DNA of 64,000 nucleotides from Clostridia bacterium (GTDB lineage: Bacteria > Bacillota > Clostridia > Peptostreptococcales > Anaerovoracaceae). The position numbers and the translations under genes were made by a program. Below, piece by piece: positions 25,585 through 34,496 of this stretch (its first letter is position 1; the number at the start of each line of letters is the position of its first letter). A model generated the notes under the pieces. It had not been told where the DNA came from. It did not search any database and saw only the letters and a list, made by a program, of their open reading frames with translations. The stretch covers positions 1-64,000 of the forward strand of contig CAJTER010000023.1 in NCBI GenBank assembly GCA_910575405.1, written 5' to 3'.

Positions 25585-26651
25585 CAATTCCTCCCGGGGC
25601 TGACAGGGTCTAAAGGCAGCGGATGCTGCATATAGAATATCTCTTTCTGTCTTTCAATTTCTTTTCTGAGCTGTTCTTTTGTGGGCAAATAAGTCAGATA
25701 TTTTGACATAAACAACCTTTCATTTTCATGCAGCACCGAATAGCGCGCAATATCCTCACTTGTTTCGCTGCAAAGAAGAAGGCCAATAGTTGGATTATCC
25801 CCCTCTTTGCACTTCAGCTCATCATACATACGGACATACATATCAATCTGTCCTACATCCTGATGTGTTATAGTTCCCATCTTCAAATCGACCAGCACAT
25901 AGCATTTTAATTCTATATTGTAAAAAACCAAATCAATATAATAGTCTTGTGTATCCGTAACAATATGCTGCTGCCGCGCTACAAACGCAAATCCCTTGCC
26001 CATTTCCATAAGAAAATCCCGAATATGTGATAAAATCGCTGATTCAAGGTCGCTTTCAAGATAAGTATCCTCATTCTTAAAGCCTAAGAATTCAGCAATA
26101 ATTGGGCTTTTTAATAACTCCAATTTATTTTTTTGAAATTCATTCGATTTTTGTCTCATCTCTTCCATTATATTTTCTTTTTTAGGAGACTGCAAAAGCC
26201 TGTAATAATATTGTGTACCTATATTTCTATCTAATGTTCTTGTACTCCAACCTTCATTTGCCGCTTCTTTCATATACCACATACGCGCATCATCATCCGC
26301 AACGCGTAATAATGAACGAAAATGTGTCCAGTTCAAATTTGGAACGCATGCGTTCCAAATTTGAATATCAGGAAATAGCAAGTAAAATTTACGAAAACTT
26401 CTCAGGTTTCTTTCAGAAAAACCATTTCCGAATTCTTCAATTAACATATCCGATAAATATGCAAGCAGCTTTTTTCCATATTCAGCTCTGTGTGCACCAT
26501 GCTGCTCTTCTTCAACAATTCGCTTCCCTACATGCCAGTAAGTAAATACCATTGCCTGACTGGCAGCATTGTAAGCATTTTCTCTTCCTGATGAAATAAT
26601 ATCTTTAATATCTGTTATTACAGACTGATAAAATGCTACATTACTTTCCAT
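25584..26651 (-). CDS. YhcG-family PD-(D/E)XK nuclease domain protein (DUF1016)
   Basis: A 355-aa protein. The YhcG N-terminal helical domain (about 10-160) includes YWHVGKRIVEEEQHG and SERNLRSFRKFY. The C-terminal DUF1016 nuclease-like domain (about 180-330) has the PD-(D/E)XK core DYYIDLVFYNIELKCYVLVDLK. Members occur near restriction-modification and mobile genes; their substrate is unproven. The gene has no functional link to its neighbours, the glutamine-sensing kinase and a chemoreceptor. Its last ten codons and stop lie in one copy of a 22-bp direct repeat whose other copy is at 26728-26749. I infer insertion as a unit. Confidence 0.85.
   Translation of the reverse strand: MESNVAFYQSVITDIKDIISSGRENAYNAASQAMVFTYWHVGKRIVEEEQHGAHRAEYGKKLLAYLSDMLIEEFGNGFSERNLRSFRKFYLLFPDIQIWNACVPNLNWTHFRSLLRVADDDARMWYMKEAANEGWSTRTLDRNIGTQYYYRLLQSPKKENIMEEMRQKSNEFQKNKLELLKSPIIAEFLGFKNEDTYLESDLESAILSHIRDFLMEMGKGFAFVARQQHIVTDTQDYYIDLVFYNIELKCYVLVDLKMGTITHQDVGQIDMYVRMYDELKCKEGDNPTIGLLLCSETSEDIARYSVLHENERLFMSKYLTYLPTKEQLRKEIERQKEIFYMQHPLPLDPVSPGRN
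25590..25611. repeat. 22-bp direct repeat, left copy
   Basis: Begins CCTCCCGGGGCTGACAGGG and is identical to 26728-26749. On the minus strand it supplies the kinase ribosome site and the last codons of the YhcG gene. Confidence 0.85.
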
Positions 26652-26727
26652 GTTGATTTCACCTCAATTCCTAATTAGCAGCTCTGATTCCGGAAGAGTA
26701 AACGGTGCAGTACGAAGCTGCTGCCAT

Positions 26728-26749
26728 CCTCCCGGGGCTGACAGGGTCT
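26728..26749. repeat. 22-bp direct repeat, right copy
   Basis: Identical to 25590-25611. It lies 77 bp upstream of the YhcG start, probably in what was once the kinase leader. Confidence 0.85.
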
Positions 26750-26819
26750 TTGCAAAAGGATTTTATACGGTATATTCTACCATATTATAAAAATTAAAAA
26801 CAAGCTCGACTGCAAAAGG

Positions 26820-26860
26820 AAAAGCTGTCGCACGGATCTTTTTTCGTGCGACAGCTTTTT
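26820..26860. terminator. Strong bidirectional terminator
   Basis: AAAAGCTGTCGCACG and its exact complement CGTGCGACAGCTTTT flank a 10-nt loop, followed by T-rich sequence. It ends the chemoreceptor transcript coming from the right on the minus strand. Confidence 0.85.
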
Positions 26861-26897
26861 TCTTTTTATTCTCTGATACTGTATTTGTACAATCGAA

Positions 26898-28910
26898 TTA
26901 CTGTTGATCCTTCAGCTGGAACCTAGCTACCAGATCCTTCAGCACAGCGGCCTGTCCGGATAACTCTTCGCTGGCAGCAGCGCTGGCTTCCGCGCTGGAT
27001 ACATTGCTCTGGACAACGGATGAGATCTGATCGATTCCGTTTGTAATCTCCGCCGCGTCGTCTGCCTGCTTCTTTATGTTTTCCGCGATATCGCTGATAA
27101 TCCCGTTCATCTCTTCTGCCTGATTCACAACTGCCAGCATGGATTCCGCTGTATTCTGGGCAGCTGTTACCCCTTCTTCCATAGAATCCACAGTCTGGCT
27201 CAGCAGGGCGGTCGTCTCCTTAGCAGCGTCAGAGGATTTTCCTGCCAGGTTCCGCACTTCATCGGCTACTACCGCAAAGCCCTTTCCCGCTTCGCCTGCC
27301 CGCGCTGCCTCTACTGCGGCGTTTAGGGCCAGAATATTTGTCTGGAACGCGATATCTTCAATGGTTTTAACAACCTTGTGAATTTCCGTGGATTTATTGC
27401 TGATGTTCTGAATCACCTGCTTCATGTTCTGCATCTTATCATTGCTCTCAAGAAGCTCTCGCTTTACTTCCTGGGAAATCTGGCTGGCTTCCTGAGCGCT
27501 TTCGGCTGTCTTTGCCGCGCTTTCGGATACAGAACCGATATGCCCGGCCAGATTCTCTACTGCGGACGCCTGTTCAGAGGAGCCCTGAGACAGGGACATT
27601 GCAGTACCGGAAACGTGTTCCGCACCTGCGGCTACTTCCTTGGACGCTGTTTGAATCTGCCCCATGGTGCCATTGAGCGCATAGGAGATTTCCTCAAGGG
27701 AGGTTTTAATCTTTTCAAACTCGCCGGTGTAATCGTTTTCCAGTGTGAAGGCCAGATTCCCGGCCGCAATCTCCCTGAGCTTTTCTGAAATTTCATTGAT
27801 ATATTTCACATAATCCCGCAGCCGGATTGTAACTCGATTAAAGTCATCCGCCAACACACCCAGCTCGTCTCCCGACTGATAGTAGATGTTCTGATCCAGC
27901 TCGCCTTCTGCGATCTTCGTTGCCACGCGGCTCAGTTCCTTTACTGGAGCGCCGATGATGCGCCGAACCAGGACCACGATCAAAACGATCAGCACTGCGA
28001 TTGCCACGGCAACTACTACCAGGAGCGAGATAGTCAGGCTGAGAAGATCACTCAAAACTTCTGCCTTGGATACATAAGCCACTGCCATCCAGTCGCTTCC
28101 CGGAACCTCGGCTACCTGAATATATGTATCCTCATACATGCTCAGCCCCGTCTTGCCTCCCTCAATCTGACTGTTTGCGTAAGTGTACATTCCTTCATTG
28201 AGCTCGCTCAGCTTTTCTCCTGTCATTTCCGGATCCGGATGGCCAATAATGGTATCCGTCCTGGTATCCACCAGGAAAATCCCGCCGGTCTCTTCCAGCT
28301 GAACCTGACTTACCAGTTCAGAGATGGAATTCAGATATACGTCTGCTGCCGCTACGCCCCGCACAGCGCCTTTCTTTGTTTTTAGCACGCCTGAGGCTCC
28401 CACTACATAGGACTGGCTGTCCTCGTCAAAATATACGTCTCCCAGAATAAAGTCTTCAGAGTTGATGCCATCCCGGTACCAAGATTTTTCTAAAGCATTA
28501 AAGTCCGGCCCCGGAACAAAGGAGGCGTGATACAGAGAACCGTCCTTCAGCGCCACATACAGCCCTGCCGGGTAGGCGCTGTTCTGATCCACCGTATGTT
28601 TGATATACTTTTTCATTTCCGGGATATCCATATCCTCGTACATGATGGTATCCCGCTGCATTTCCAGCATAGTCAGGGTCTTGTTCATCCAGGAACCAGT
28701 CTCCTGAATGGTCCGCTCCGTCGTCGTCTGGAGCAGATCCTCACTCTTTTCCAGCAGTGCGTGGGACATCTGAATGTATACTACTCCCAGCAGTACTCCC
28801 ACTGCGATAATTACACTCAGGACAATGGCTGCCGCCAGCTTGCCAGTAACGCCCCAGCCTTGCTTTGCCGTTGCGCCCGATCCGTGTCTCGTCTTCTTTC
28901 CTGATTTCAT
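26898..28910 (-). CDS. Membrane methyl-accepting chemotaxis protein with Cache sensor
   Basis: This 670-aa receptor has TM1 at about 24-46 and an extracellular double-Cache-like domain at about 50-285 ([42 protein letters not shown]). TM2 is at about 292-315 and HAMP at about 316-370. The long signalling hairpin has its tip at about 525-560 ([35 protein letters not shown]). dCache receptors usually bind amino acids or other small metabolites. No CheB/CheR-docking pentapeptide is seen. The gene stands alone between a terminator and a dead transporter. Confidence 0.9.
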   Translation of the reverse strand: MKSGKKTRHGSGATAKQGWGVTGKLAAAIVLSVIIAVGVLLGVVYIQMSHALLEKSEDLLQTTTERTIQETGSWMNKTLTMLEMQRDTIMYEDMDIPEMKKYIKHTVDQNSAYPAGLYVALKDGSLYHASFVPGPDFNALEKSWYRDGINSEDFILGDVYFDEDSQSYVVGASGVLKTKKGAVRGVAAADVYLNSISELVSQVQLEETGGIFLVDTRTDTIIGHPDPEMTGEKLSELNEGMYTYANSQIEGGKTGLSMYEDTYIQVAEVPGSDWMAVAYVSKAEVLSDLLSLTISLLVVVAVAIAVLIVLIVVLVRRIIGAPVKELSRVATKIAEGELDQNIYYQSGDELGVLADDFNRVTIRLRDYVKYINEISEKLREIAAGNLAFTLENDYTGEFEKIKTSLEEISYALNGTMGQIQTASKEVAAGAEHVSGTAMSLSQGSSEQASAVENLAGHIGSVSESAAKTAESAQEASQISQEVKRELLESNDKMQNMKQVIQNISNKSTEIHKVVKTIEDIAFQTNILALNAAVEAARAGEAGKGFAVVADEVRNLAGKSSDAAKETTALLSQTVDSMEEGVTAAQNTAESMLAVVNQAEEMNGIISDIAENIKKQADDAAEITNGIDQISSVVQSNVSSAEASAAASEELSGQAAVLKDLVARFQLKDQQ

Positions 28911-29009
28911 ACTCTCATCTCCTAGCTTCTTCTATTACAAAATTTTCTGCTGCCCTGTCAAATAGTCCCTTCAGGAGAGCCACAGCTTATCATCGTTGCA
29001 ATTGCATTA

Positions 29010-29864
29010 TAATAGATAGGAGGCTGGAAAACAAGTGGGAAAACGAAATACATGGGAATATTGACCAAATCCGGTGGATACACGTGAATACCGGCCTGTT
29101 TTCCATGGTTCTGCCCACCATGATCGTCGAATTTCTGGAATTCAGAGGTCTCAGCACAGCCCAGGCATGGTCAGCTACAGGCGCTTTACTGGGGGCAGTC
29201 ACCTTTCTTTCCATTGTTATTACTGCAGCAGTATCAAAGAAAAAAGATCCGCCCTGCGAAAAAGAAGATCTGGCAGACACCAGCGCCAGCAGGGATGGGA
29301 CATTTGTAATCCTTCGGATCTTTAAATTTACTATTTTACATATAATCAGGGGCTATCCGCTGGGCAGATTTCAGCCTGTCTCGCGCTGCGGGTGGTGATT
29401 GGCATGGTAATGATCGTATTCGTAGACAAGGCTGCGGTAAAATTTGATAAGCGGGAAGCGCTGATAGGCTGCTACGCAATAGGGGTCATTGGGCTGGCTC
29501 TTATCAAATTCATCCATCCTGCTGGCAATATCGCGTATATCTTTTGCACCGCAATGTGCACCCTGTCCTACTGGCAGGTAATGCCTGCAATTTATTACGA
29601 CATGTGCGAGTACGACTGGAAACAGACCGGCAAAAGAAGAGAAGGGACGATACTGTCATTTCAGGGACTTATAGAAGCTGCGGCAGCGGGAATTGGCGGA
29701 CAGCTTTTGGGGATCTTGTTGCAGCTTGCGGGGTTTGATGGAGATTTGGCAGCCCAGACGCCAGGCGCAATGGTGTGGATTGAGAATGTAAAAACCTCTA
29801 CAACAGCTACGAGAAATCCATTGATAAGTATTTAATCGCTCCGCATGACAAATATCTGGGGTAA
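29010..29864 (+). pseudogene. Degraded GPH/MelB-type sugar:cation symporter
   Basis: Two out-of-frame pieces keep recognisable helices of a glycoside-pentoside-hexuronide symporter. The first (about 29020-29290) includes MIVEFLEFRGLSTAQAWSATGALLGAV. The second (29392-29790) includes FIHPAGNIAYIFCTAMCTLSYWQVMPAIYYDMCEYDWKQTGKRREGT, a typical GPH cytoplasmic loop. The N-terminal half is missing and frames shift at about 29300-29390. Near 29790 the frame changes again into an unrelated tail (EKSIDKYLIAPHDKYLG, stop at 29862). The gene cannot make a working transporter. Confidence 0.75.
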
Positions 29865-29967
29865 TGGTTGTTCTAAAATTAGAAAAGAGCAAGTTCTTTA
29901 ATCTTCCTTTCATGTTTTTCCAGTATCTTATACCGTAGAGCGATTAAGCAACAGGAGGTACTTGATT

Positions 29968-30204
29968 ATGAAACATAAACTGGTGAGCAAAATCGCCGCA
30001 TCTGTCCTTGCAGTAACGCTGGTATTCGGTGCAGCTGCTCCCTTGTCTTTTGCCCACTGCGGCCATCATTGCGACAGCAGGGTTTACTGCTCGTATCATC
30101 ACAAGACGCACAAAAATAAAAAGAATTGCTCCAGATACTGTTCCCTGCACAAGACGACCCACAAAAATGGGAAGAAGCATCATCACGGAAGCGGCCATCA
30201 TTAA
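29968..30204 (+). CDS. Small secreted His/Cys-rich peptide
   Basis: A 78-aa protein. The signal peptide (about 1-26, cut after PLSFA) leads to a mature region of about 50 residues with around 15 His, 6 Cys and many Lys (CGHHCDSRVYCSYHHKTHKN...HHHGSGHH). The ATG at 29968 is 9 nt after AGGAGG; a TTG at 29962 is too close. The composition suggests metal binding (Zn, Ni or Cu) or cell-wall association. Similar short exported His-rich peptides occur in Clostridia without a known role. No metal transporter is adjacent. Confidence 0.72.
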   Translation: MKHKLVSKIAASVLAVTLVFGAAAPLSFAHCGHHCDSRVYCSYHHKTHKNKKNCSRYCSLHKTTHKNGKKHHHGSGHH

Positions 30205-30288
30205 GATCCGCTCCAGCAAGGTATATTTCCCGGGGCTGCAGCAGCGGCGTCATATACAGCGGCAAATACACGAGTCCCACTCTTTCCT

Positions 30289-30616
30289 TTAAGTCAGCTC
30301 CCGCAGCCTTTGTCTCAATATCTCTTTCATCTGTAATTCCGACATTTTTTCCGGGCGGATAACCCGATGCAGGGCCAACCCATCGATTAGAATATGAAGC
30401 ACATCCGCTTCATGCCGGATATCGGTTCCCGGCCGCACCATCCCGGCCTTTTCCATGGTTTCCAACACCTGGTAAACGACAAAGTGTATACTATCATACA
30501 TTTTGTCGTTCAAAGGCTTTAGCTCTGGTTTGTAAAATGCCTCTACACAGAACGAAAGCCATACTTCCATTTCCATTTTTTGCTCTTCATCAAGGGCTAC
30601 CAGCTGATAAAACCTG
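30289..30616 (-). pseudogene. TetR/AcrR C-terminal domain remnant
   Basis: About 108 residues (FNRFYQLVALDEEQKMEMEVW to the end) resemble the ligand-binding helices of a TetR-type regulator, with FCVEAFYKPELKPLNDKMYDSIHFVV and DVLHILIDGLALHRVI. The DNA-binding HTH is missing. Upstream, the frame runs into the antisense-frame sequence of the histidine kinase gene that ends at 30617. I infer that a recombination joined this tail to the kinase 3' end. It has no start of its own. Confidence 0.65.
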
Positions 30617-31717
30617 TTAAAGCTTAAAGAGCACCCGTATTCCAAAGCCTGTTCCTGTGGTGCAGATTGGCTCCAATTCCATCTTTGCGCCCAATTTTTG
30701 TGCGTATTGTTTTGCAAGGTACAGCCCCATGCCCGTAGCCTTTTGGCGATCCGGATGGTTGCCGGTAAAGCCTTTGTCAAAGATAAAGGGGGCATCCTCC
30801 GGCGGTATGCCGCGTCCGTTATTTCGGATTGCCAGAAAGATGGTATCTTCCTCCTGCCACAGGTGAACCGATACCTCCGGCTCCCCGGGATCCGCGTATT
30901 TTATGGCATTGCTGAGGAGCTGAGAAAGGATAAAGTCTGTGATTCGCCGGTCGCTTACCACGCAAATAGGCGATAATGCCAGGCGGATGGCAGTCTGGCG
31001 CTCTTCTGCCAGGGCGCGGTACTGAGAGAGGACTTCTTCTGTACAGAGATCCAGGCGCAGGGTCTCGTATTTGATATCCGAGTGGTCTGCCTGCAGGCGG
31101 GCGTAGTACAAAATGCGTTCCGCCTGATCCGCCAGCTGGTGCTGCACGTAGCGCATCCTGCCGTATACGTAAGGGCTCATTTCATTTTTGTGGTTGCAGA
31201 GGACTAAGGCTGAAAGGGAAAGGGGGGTTTTTACTTCGTGGACCCAGGCTTCGATATATTCCCGGTACGCGGCCAGGTTCATGGCTGCTTCGTTCATTTG
31301 CTCCGCCTGCTGGGAGAGTTTTGCAAACAGCAGCTCCGCTTCCCGGCGCTGTCCTGTTCCGGCAGCCCGTATGAGAGCCTCTTTTCCCGCTTCACCCGGC
31401 GATTCCAGAAAGCGTTCCATGGCGCGGGCAATATTCTGCTGACGCCGGCGTTCCAGGAGAAAGCCAGCAAGTGTAATGGCTGCGGTAAAGAGCAGGATAA
31501 AGAGACTGATGCTTTTCAGGGCCTCCGGCCGCACGATCCAGATTAAAAAGATGAAGCTCAAATCCGTCAGAACCAGCAGCGCCAGCCAGTGGCGGATCGG
31601 TCCCAGCTGCCTGAGGGGGCGGATGGGTTCTGCCCGCTTTGCTATGGGGATTGACCGCTGGTCCTGTTTGGCAGAGCTTTCATTGACAGAGCTTTCATTG
31701 ACAGAGCTTTTATTCAC
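30617..31717 (-). CDS. Bce-type intramembrane-sensing histidine kinase
   Basis: A 366-aa kinase with two close hydrophobic helices (about 40-80) and almost no extracellular loop, the layout of BceS-like kinases. Such kinases sense antimicrobial peptides through their ABC transporter. The phospho-His lies in YIEAWVHEVKTPLSL. The HATPase has QLLSNAIKYAD and GRGIPPEDAPFIFDKGFTG. The GTG at 31717 overlaps the regulator stop and follows GGAGGTG. The first 20 residues encode a short SSVNE repeat from a 15-bp tandem repeat. The next genes are the regulator, permease and ATPase of one module. Confidence 0.86.
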   Translation of the reverse strand: MNKSSVNESSVNESSAKQDQRSIPIAKRAEPIRPLRQLGPIRHWLALLVLTDLSFIFLIWIVRPEALKSISLFILLFTAAITLAGFLLERRRQQNIARAMERFLESPGEAGKEALIRAAGTGQRREAELLFAKLSQQAEQMNEAAMNLAAYREYIEAWVHEVKTPLSLSALVLCNHKNEMSPYVYGRMRYVQHQLADQAERILYYARLQADHSDIKYETLRLDLCTEEVLSQYRALAEERQTAIRLALSPICVVSDRRITDFILSQLLSNAIKYADPGEPEVSVHLWQEEDTIFLAIRNNGRGIPPEDAPFIFDKGFTGNHPDRQKATGMGLYLAKQYAQKLGAKMELEPICTTGTGFGIRVLFKL

Positions 31718-31719
31718 AG
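31675..31719. repeat. 15-bp tandem repeat, three units
   Basis: AGCTTTCATTGACAG occurs twice exactly (31675, 31690) and once with two changes (31705). In the kinase frame it encodes SSVNE units at the N-terminus. The last copy overlaps the regulator stop. Confidence 0.75.
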
Positions 31720-32475
31720 ATGGTTCACCTCCAGTACATAGCCTTTCCCCCGCACCGTTTTGATGGTTTTTTCGATGCCAATTCCAGCCAGGTTTTTCCG
31801 CAGTCTCGTCATGTTCACCTGGAGAATATTTTCGTCCACAAATTCCCCGCTTCCCCAAACTGCTTTGAAAATTTCCTCCCTGGGGACGAGCTCTGGATGC
31901 TGCTCCATGAGAAGCTGGAGGATTTTTCCCTCTGTTTCCGGCAGGATCAGGGACTCATTTTTCCACATCAGCTTGCAGGTACTGGTATCCAGAGAAAGGC
32001 TCCCTGCCTGGATGATGCTTCGCATAGTTCCGTAGGTCTGAAGGAGCCGCTCTGCCCGGGCTATGAGCCGATCCGGATGGCAGGGTTTTGTCAGAAAGTC
32101 GTCCGCCCCCAGCCCCAGAGCCGTCAGCTCGTCGGAAAGGGTATCTCTGGCAGTGAGGATCAGGATGGGAAAGGAAGCCCTTGCTTTCAACCATTTGCAG
32201 AGTTCGTAGCCGGATTTTCCCGGCAGGTTCACATCCAGAATGACAAGATCCGCAGACGCTTTTAGGATCTCATGCTCTGCGCCGCTGCATCCATCCGCTG
32301 CCAGTTCCGCCTCTCCTGCAGGATCACCGGCCGCCGCATGAACTGCGTGAGCCGCTGCCTCAGCAGGTCTGTCAAAGGAAGAGATACCCGAAGCCGAGTA
32401 TCCCTTTTTGCGAAAGGTCTGTATCAACTCTTCACAAAGATATTTGTCATCTTCTACAATTACAATTTTCGTCAC
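31714..32475 (-). CDS. OmpR-family response regulator of the Bce-type module
   Basis: A 253-aa regulator. The receiver has EDD near residue 8, the phospho-Asp in DLVILDVNLPGKSGYE, and LTKP. The C-terminal winged helix (about 155-250) includes ILQVNMTRLRKNL and TVRGKGYVLE. It is odd in carrying about 30-35 extra residues, Ala/Glu-rich, between beta2 and beta3 of the receiver (about 42-74, AAAHAVHAAAGDPAGEAELA), where the family has a short loop. It should control the adjacent ABC genes. It overlaps the kinase gene, and its ATG overlaps the permease stop. Confidence 0.87.
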   Translation of the reverse strand: MTKIVIVEDDKYLCEELIQTFRKKGYSASGISSFDRPAEAAAHAVHAAAGDPAGEAELAADGCSGAEHEILKASADLVILDVNLPGKSGYELCKWLKARASFPILILTARDTLSDELTALGLGADDFLTKPCHPDRLIARAERLLQTYGTMRSIIQAGSLSLDTSTCKLMWKNESLILPETEGKILQLLMEQHPELVPREEIFKAVWGSGEFVDENILQVNMTRLRKNLAGIGIEKTIKTVRGKGYVLEVNHL

Positions 32476-34496
32476 AGGTTATCACTCCGTTCTCTTTGCT
32501 CCCAAACTGCCAATGTGCGGATCTCCCGGCAGGCAGCCCTTTTTACAATGCGGATATAGAGGAGCTCCGCCAGCACAAAGACCATCAGCGCCGCCGCGGC
32601 CATGGCCAGGACGCCGCCCAGCTGATCCTCCGGCAGTCTGGTCAGACTGGTCAGCATGGAAAGAATGGCTGCAATGCTGTTTATAGCAGCAAGGCCGAGA
32701 ACCAGGGAAAAGAAGATTTGTATCTGATGCTTTACCGAGCGGCACATGCGCTTTGTATCCGCCCCCAGCAGAAAGAGGGTCCGGTAGCGATGCCGGTTTT
32801 GCCGCTGGCTGATCAGGTACTTCATGCCGATTACCGTATTGGCGATGAGCAGGAACAGAATTCCCAGATACACGGTCAGATAGCTGGCTGCAACCGAGTA
32901 AAAGAGGTTTCTGCCGATTCCGCCCAGGTAGCTGTCGTATTCAAGGCCCGCTGCGGCAAGCTTTTGATCCACTTGCCGGGTGGCCTGCATGAGGCCCTGT
33001 TCTTTTACAAAAGCATCTGCCAGATGGACGTTCCTGCAGTAGGGGCCCGGTTCTGCAGCAAGTTTTTTGTAAAGCGGATCCGGCACAATGAGCGCCATGT
33101 AGATGGAAATGGCCCGGTCGGCAACCACATTGTCGCTGTAAAGCGCAGGCTCCAGCTGATACAGTTTTCCCTTTATTCCCACAAAAGCGCCCGCCTTTAC
33201 GGCCTGGCCCACAACCCGGTAAAAGTTAACCTCATCCCGGTGCATGGAGGTATAGAGAGCGGCGCGGTTTTTTCCCAGCTTCAGGGGCTCTTTTCCCATG
33301 GCTTTTTGCATTTTGTTGTAGGAGCTCTGGGAAATCACGTAATCCATATGCATATATTCTACAATATTTTCGCTTCCTTCCATAGAGGAAATAACGCTTT
33401 TCAGGTTTTCCAGATCAAATTCCCTATTGGAGTTTGATAAATACATGGGATAGGAAGCCTTTATCTTGTCCTGGAGGCCACTTTTGTGCAGAAAATCCTC
33501 TGCCTGCGCGCTGCTGCCGAATATGGAAAAGTCGGCGGAATGAGCGGATATGGTTCTGCCCGGTCCTGCGGAAATGCCGTAGGAAATGCAGGAAAGGGCC
33601 ATCAAAAGGAGAAGCGATGCGATTGCCAGGGCTTTGTACTGGCTGACCACGTTTTCCTGAACCTGCCTTCCTGTGAAGGTTTCAAGACCTCTGGCCCGTG
33701 GATATTTTCCTTCAAGCCGCCCTGCCAAAAATCCCCCCAGCCCCCGGTAAAAAAGGAAGGTTCCCAGGCAGCCGAAAAGCAGCAACAGCAGCATTACCAT
33801 GCCTTCGAGACTTTCCAGGAGGAAGATGCCCAGATACCAGGCAGCCAGCAGCAGCAGGATCCCGGCCACAAGGCTGACGGAGCTTCCCCTGCGGGACATC
33901 TTTCTCTGTTTTTTCGCCGCATCGGAGCGGAGCAGTTCGGCCGGCTGCGCGTATCCCAGGGGAATGCAGATGATCAGCATGGAAAGGAGCTGAACAGCTA
34001 CAAAGCCGCATATGGTCCAGAGGATGGCCTGTATGGAAAAGGAAAACTGGTGGCCGATGATGCCCAAGCCCACGATTTTAGCCGTGGCCATGCTGATTCC
34101 CTCCGTCAGCAGCAGTGCGGCAGGAAGCCCGATGATCAGAGATACCAGGCTGTTCCACAGAGTTTCGCACAGCAGGGTAAAAAACAGCCTGCTCCGCCGC
34201 ATGCCCAGCATCAGGTACATGGCGAATTCCCGCTTTCTGCTGTCCGTCTGGTATTTGCAGGCAAAGTAAACCAGAAAGAATACGAAAAAGAGAGACACCA
34301 GATAAACCTGCGGCAGCATAGCCAAAAGCTTTTGTACCGCATCGCTTTCCAGCTCCGAAAGAAAGCGCATCACATCCTGCTCTCCCAGAGAAAGCAGGGT
34401 ATAAAAAGCAATAATGGCGATAACCAGGGAACCGAAAAACAGACCGCTTCCCTTTCGATTTTTAGCGGCGTTGCGCCGTACCTGTCTAAAGAACAT
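32472..34496 (-). CDS. BceB-type ABC permease (FtsX family)
   Basis: A 674-aa permease with about ten membrane helices. The first FtsX block includes QTDSRKREFAMYLMLGMRRSRLF. A large extracellular domain of about 200 residues lies between TM7 and TM8 (about 320-520). This is the BceB layout, in which the big loop contacts cell-wall-active peptides. The ATG at 34496 follows GGAGGCAGCGCAA, preferable to a 51-residue extension that overlaps the ATPase. It pairs with the ATPase encoded at 34486-35286 and overlaps it slightly. The resistance substrate, probably a bacitracin- or lantibiotic-type agent, is not known. Confidence 0.87.
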   Translation of the reverse strand: MFFRQVRRNAAKNRKGSGLFFGSLVIAIIAFYTLLSLGEQDVMRFLSELESDAVQKLLAMLPQVYLVSLFFVFFLVYFACKYQTDSRKREFAMYLMLGMRRSRLFFTLLCETLWNSLVSLIIGLPAALLLTEGISMATAKIVGLGIIGHQFSFSIQAILWTICGFVAVQLLSMLIICIPLGYAQPAELLRSDAAKKQRKMSRRGSSVSLVAGILLLLAAWYLGIFLLESLEGMVMLLLLLFGCLGTFLFYRGLGGFLAGRLEGKYPRARGLETFTGRQVQENVVSQYKALAIASLLLLMALSCISYGISAGPGRTISAHSADFSIFGSSAQAEDFLHKSGLQDKIKASYPMYLSNSNREFDLENLKSVISSMEGSENIVEYMHMDYVISQSSYNKMQKAMGKEPLKLGKNRAALYTSMHRDEVNFYRVVGQAVKAGAFVGIKGKLYQLEPALYSDNVVADRAISIYMALIVPDPLYKKLAAEPGPYCRNVHLADAFVKEQGLMQATRQVDQKLAAAGLEYDSYLGGIGRNLFYSVAASYLTVYLGILFLLIANTVIGMKYLISQRQNRHRYRTLFLLGADTKRMCRSVKHQIQIFFSLVLGLAAINSIAAILSMLTSLTRLPEDQLGGVLAMAAAALMVFVLAELLYIRIVKRAACREIRTLAVWEQRERSDNL

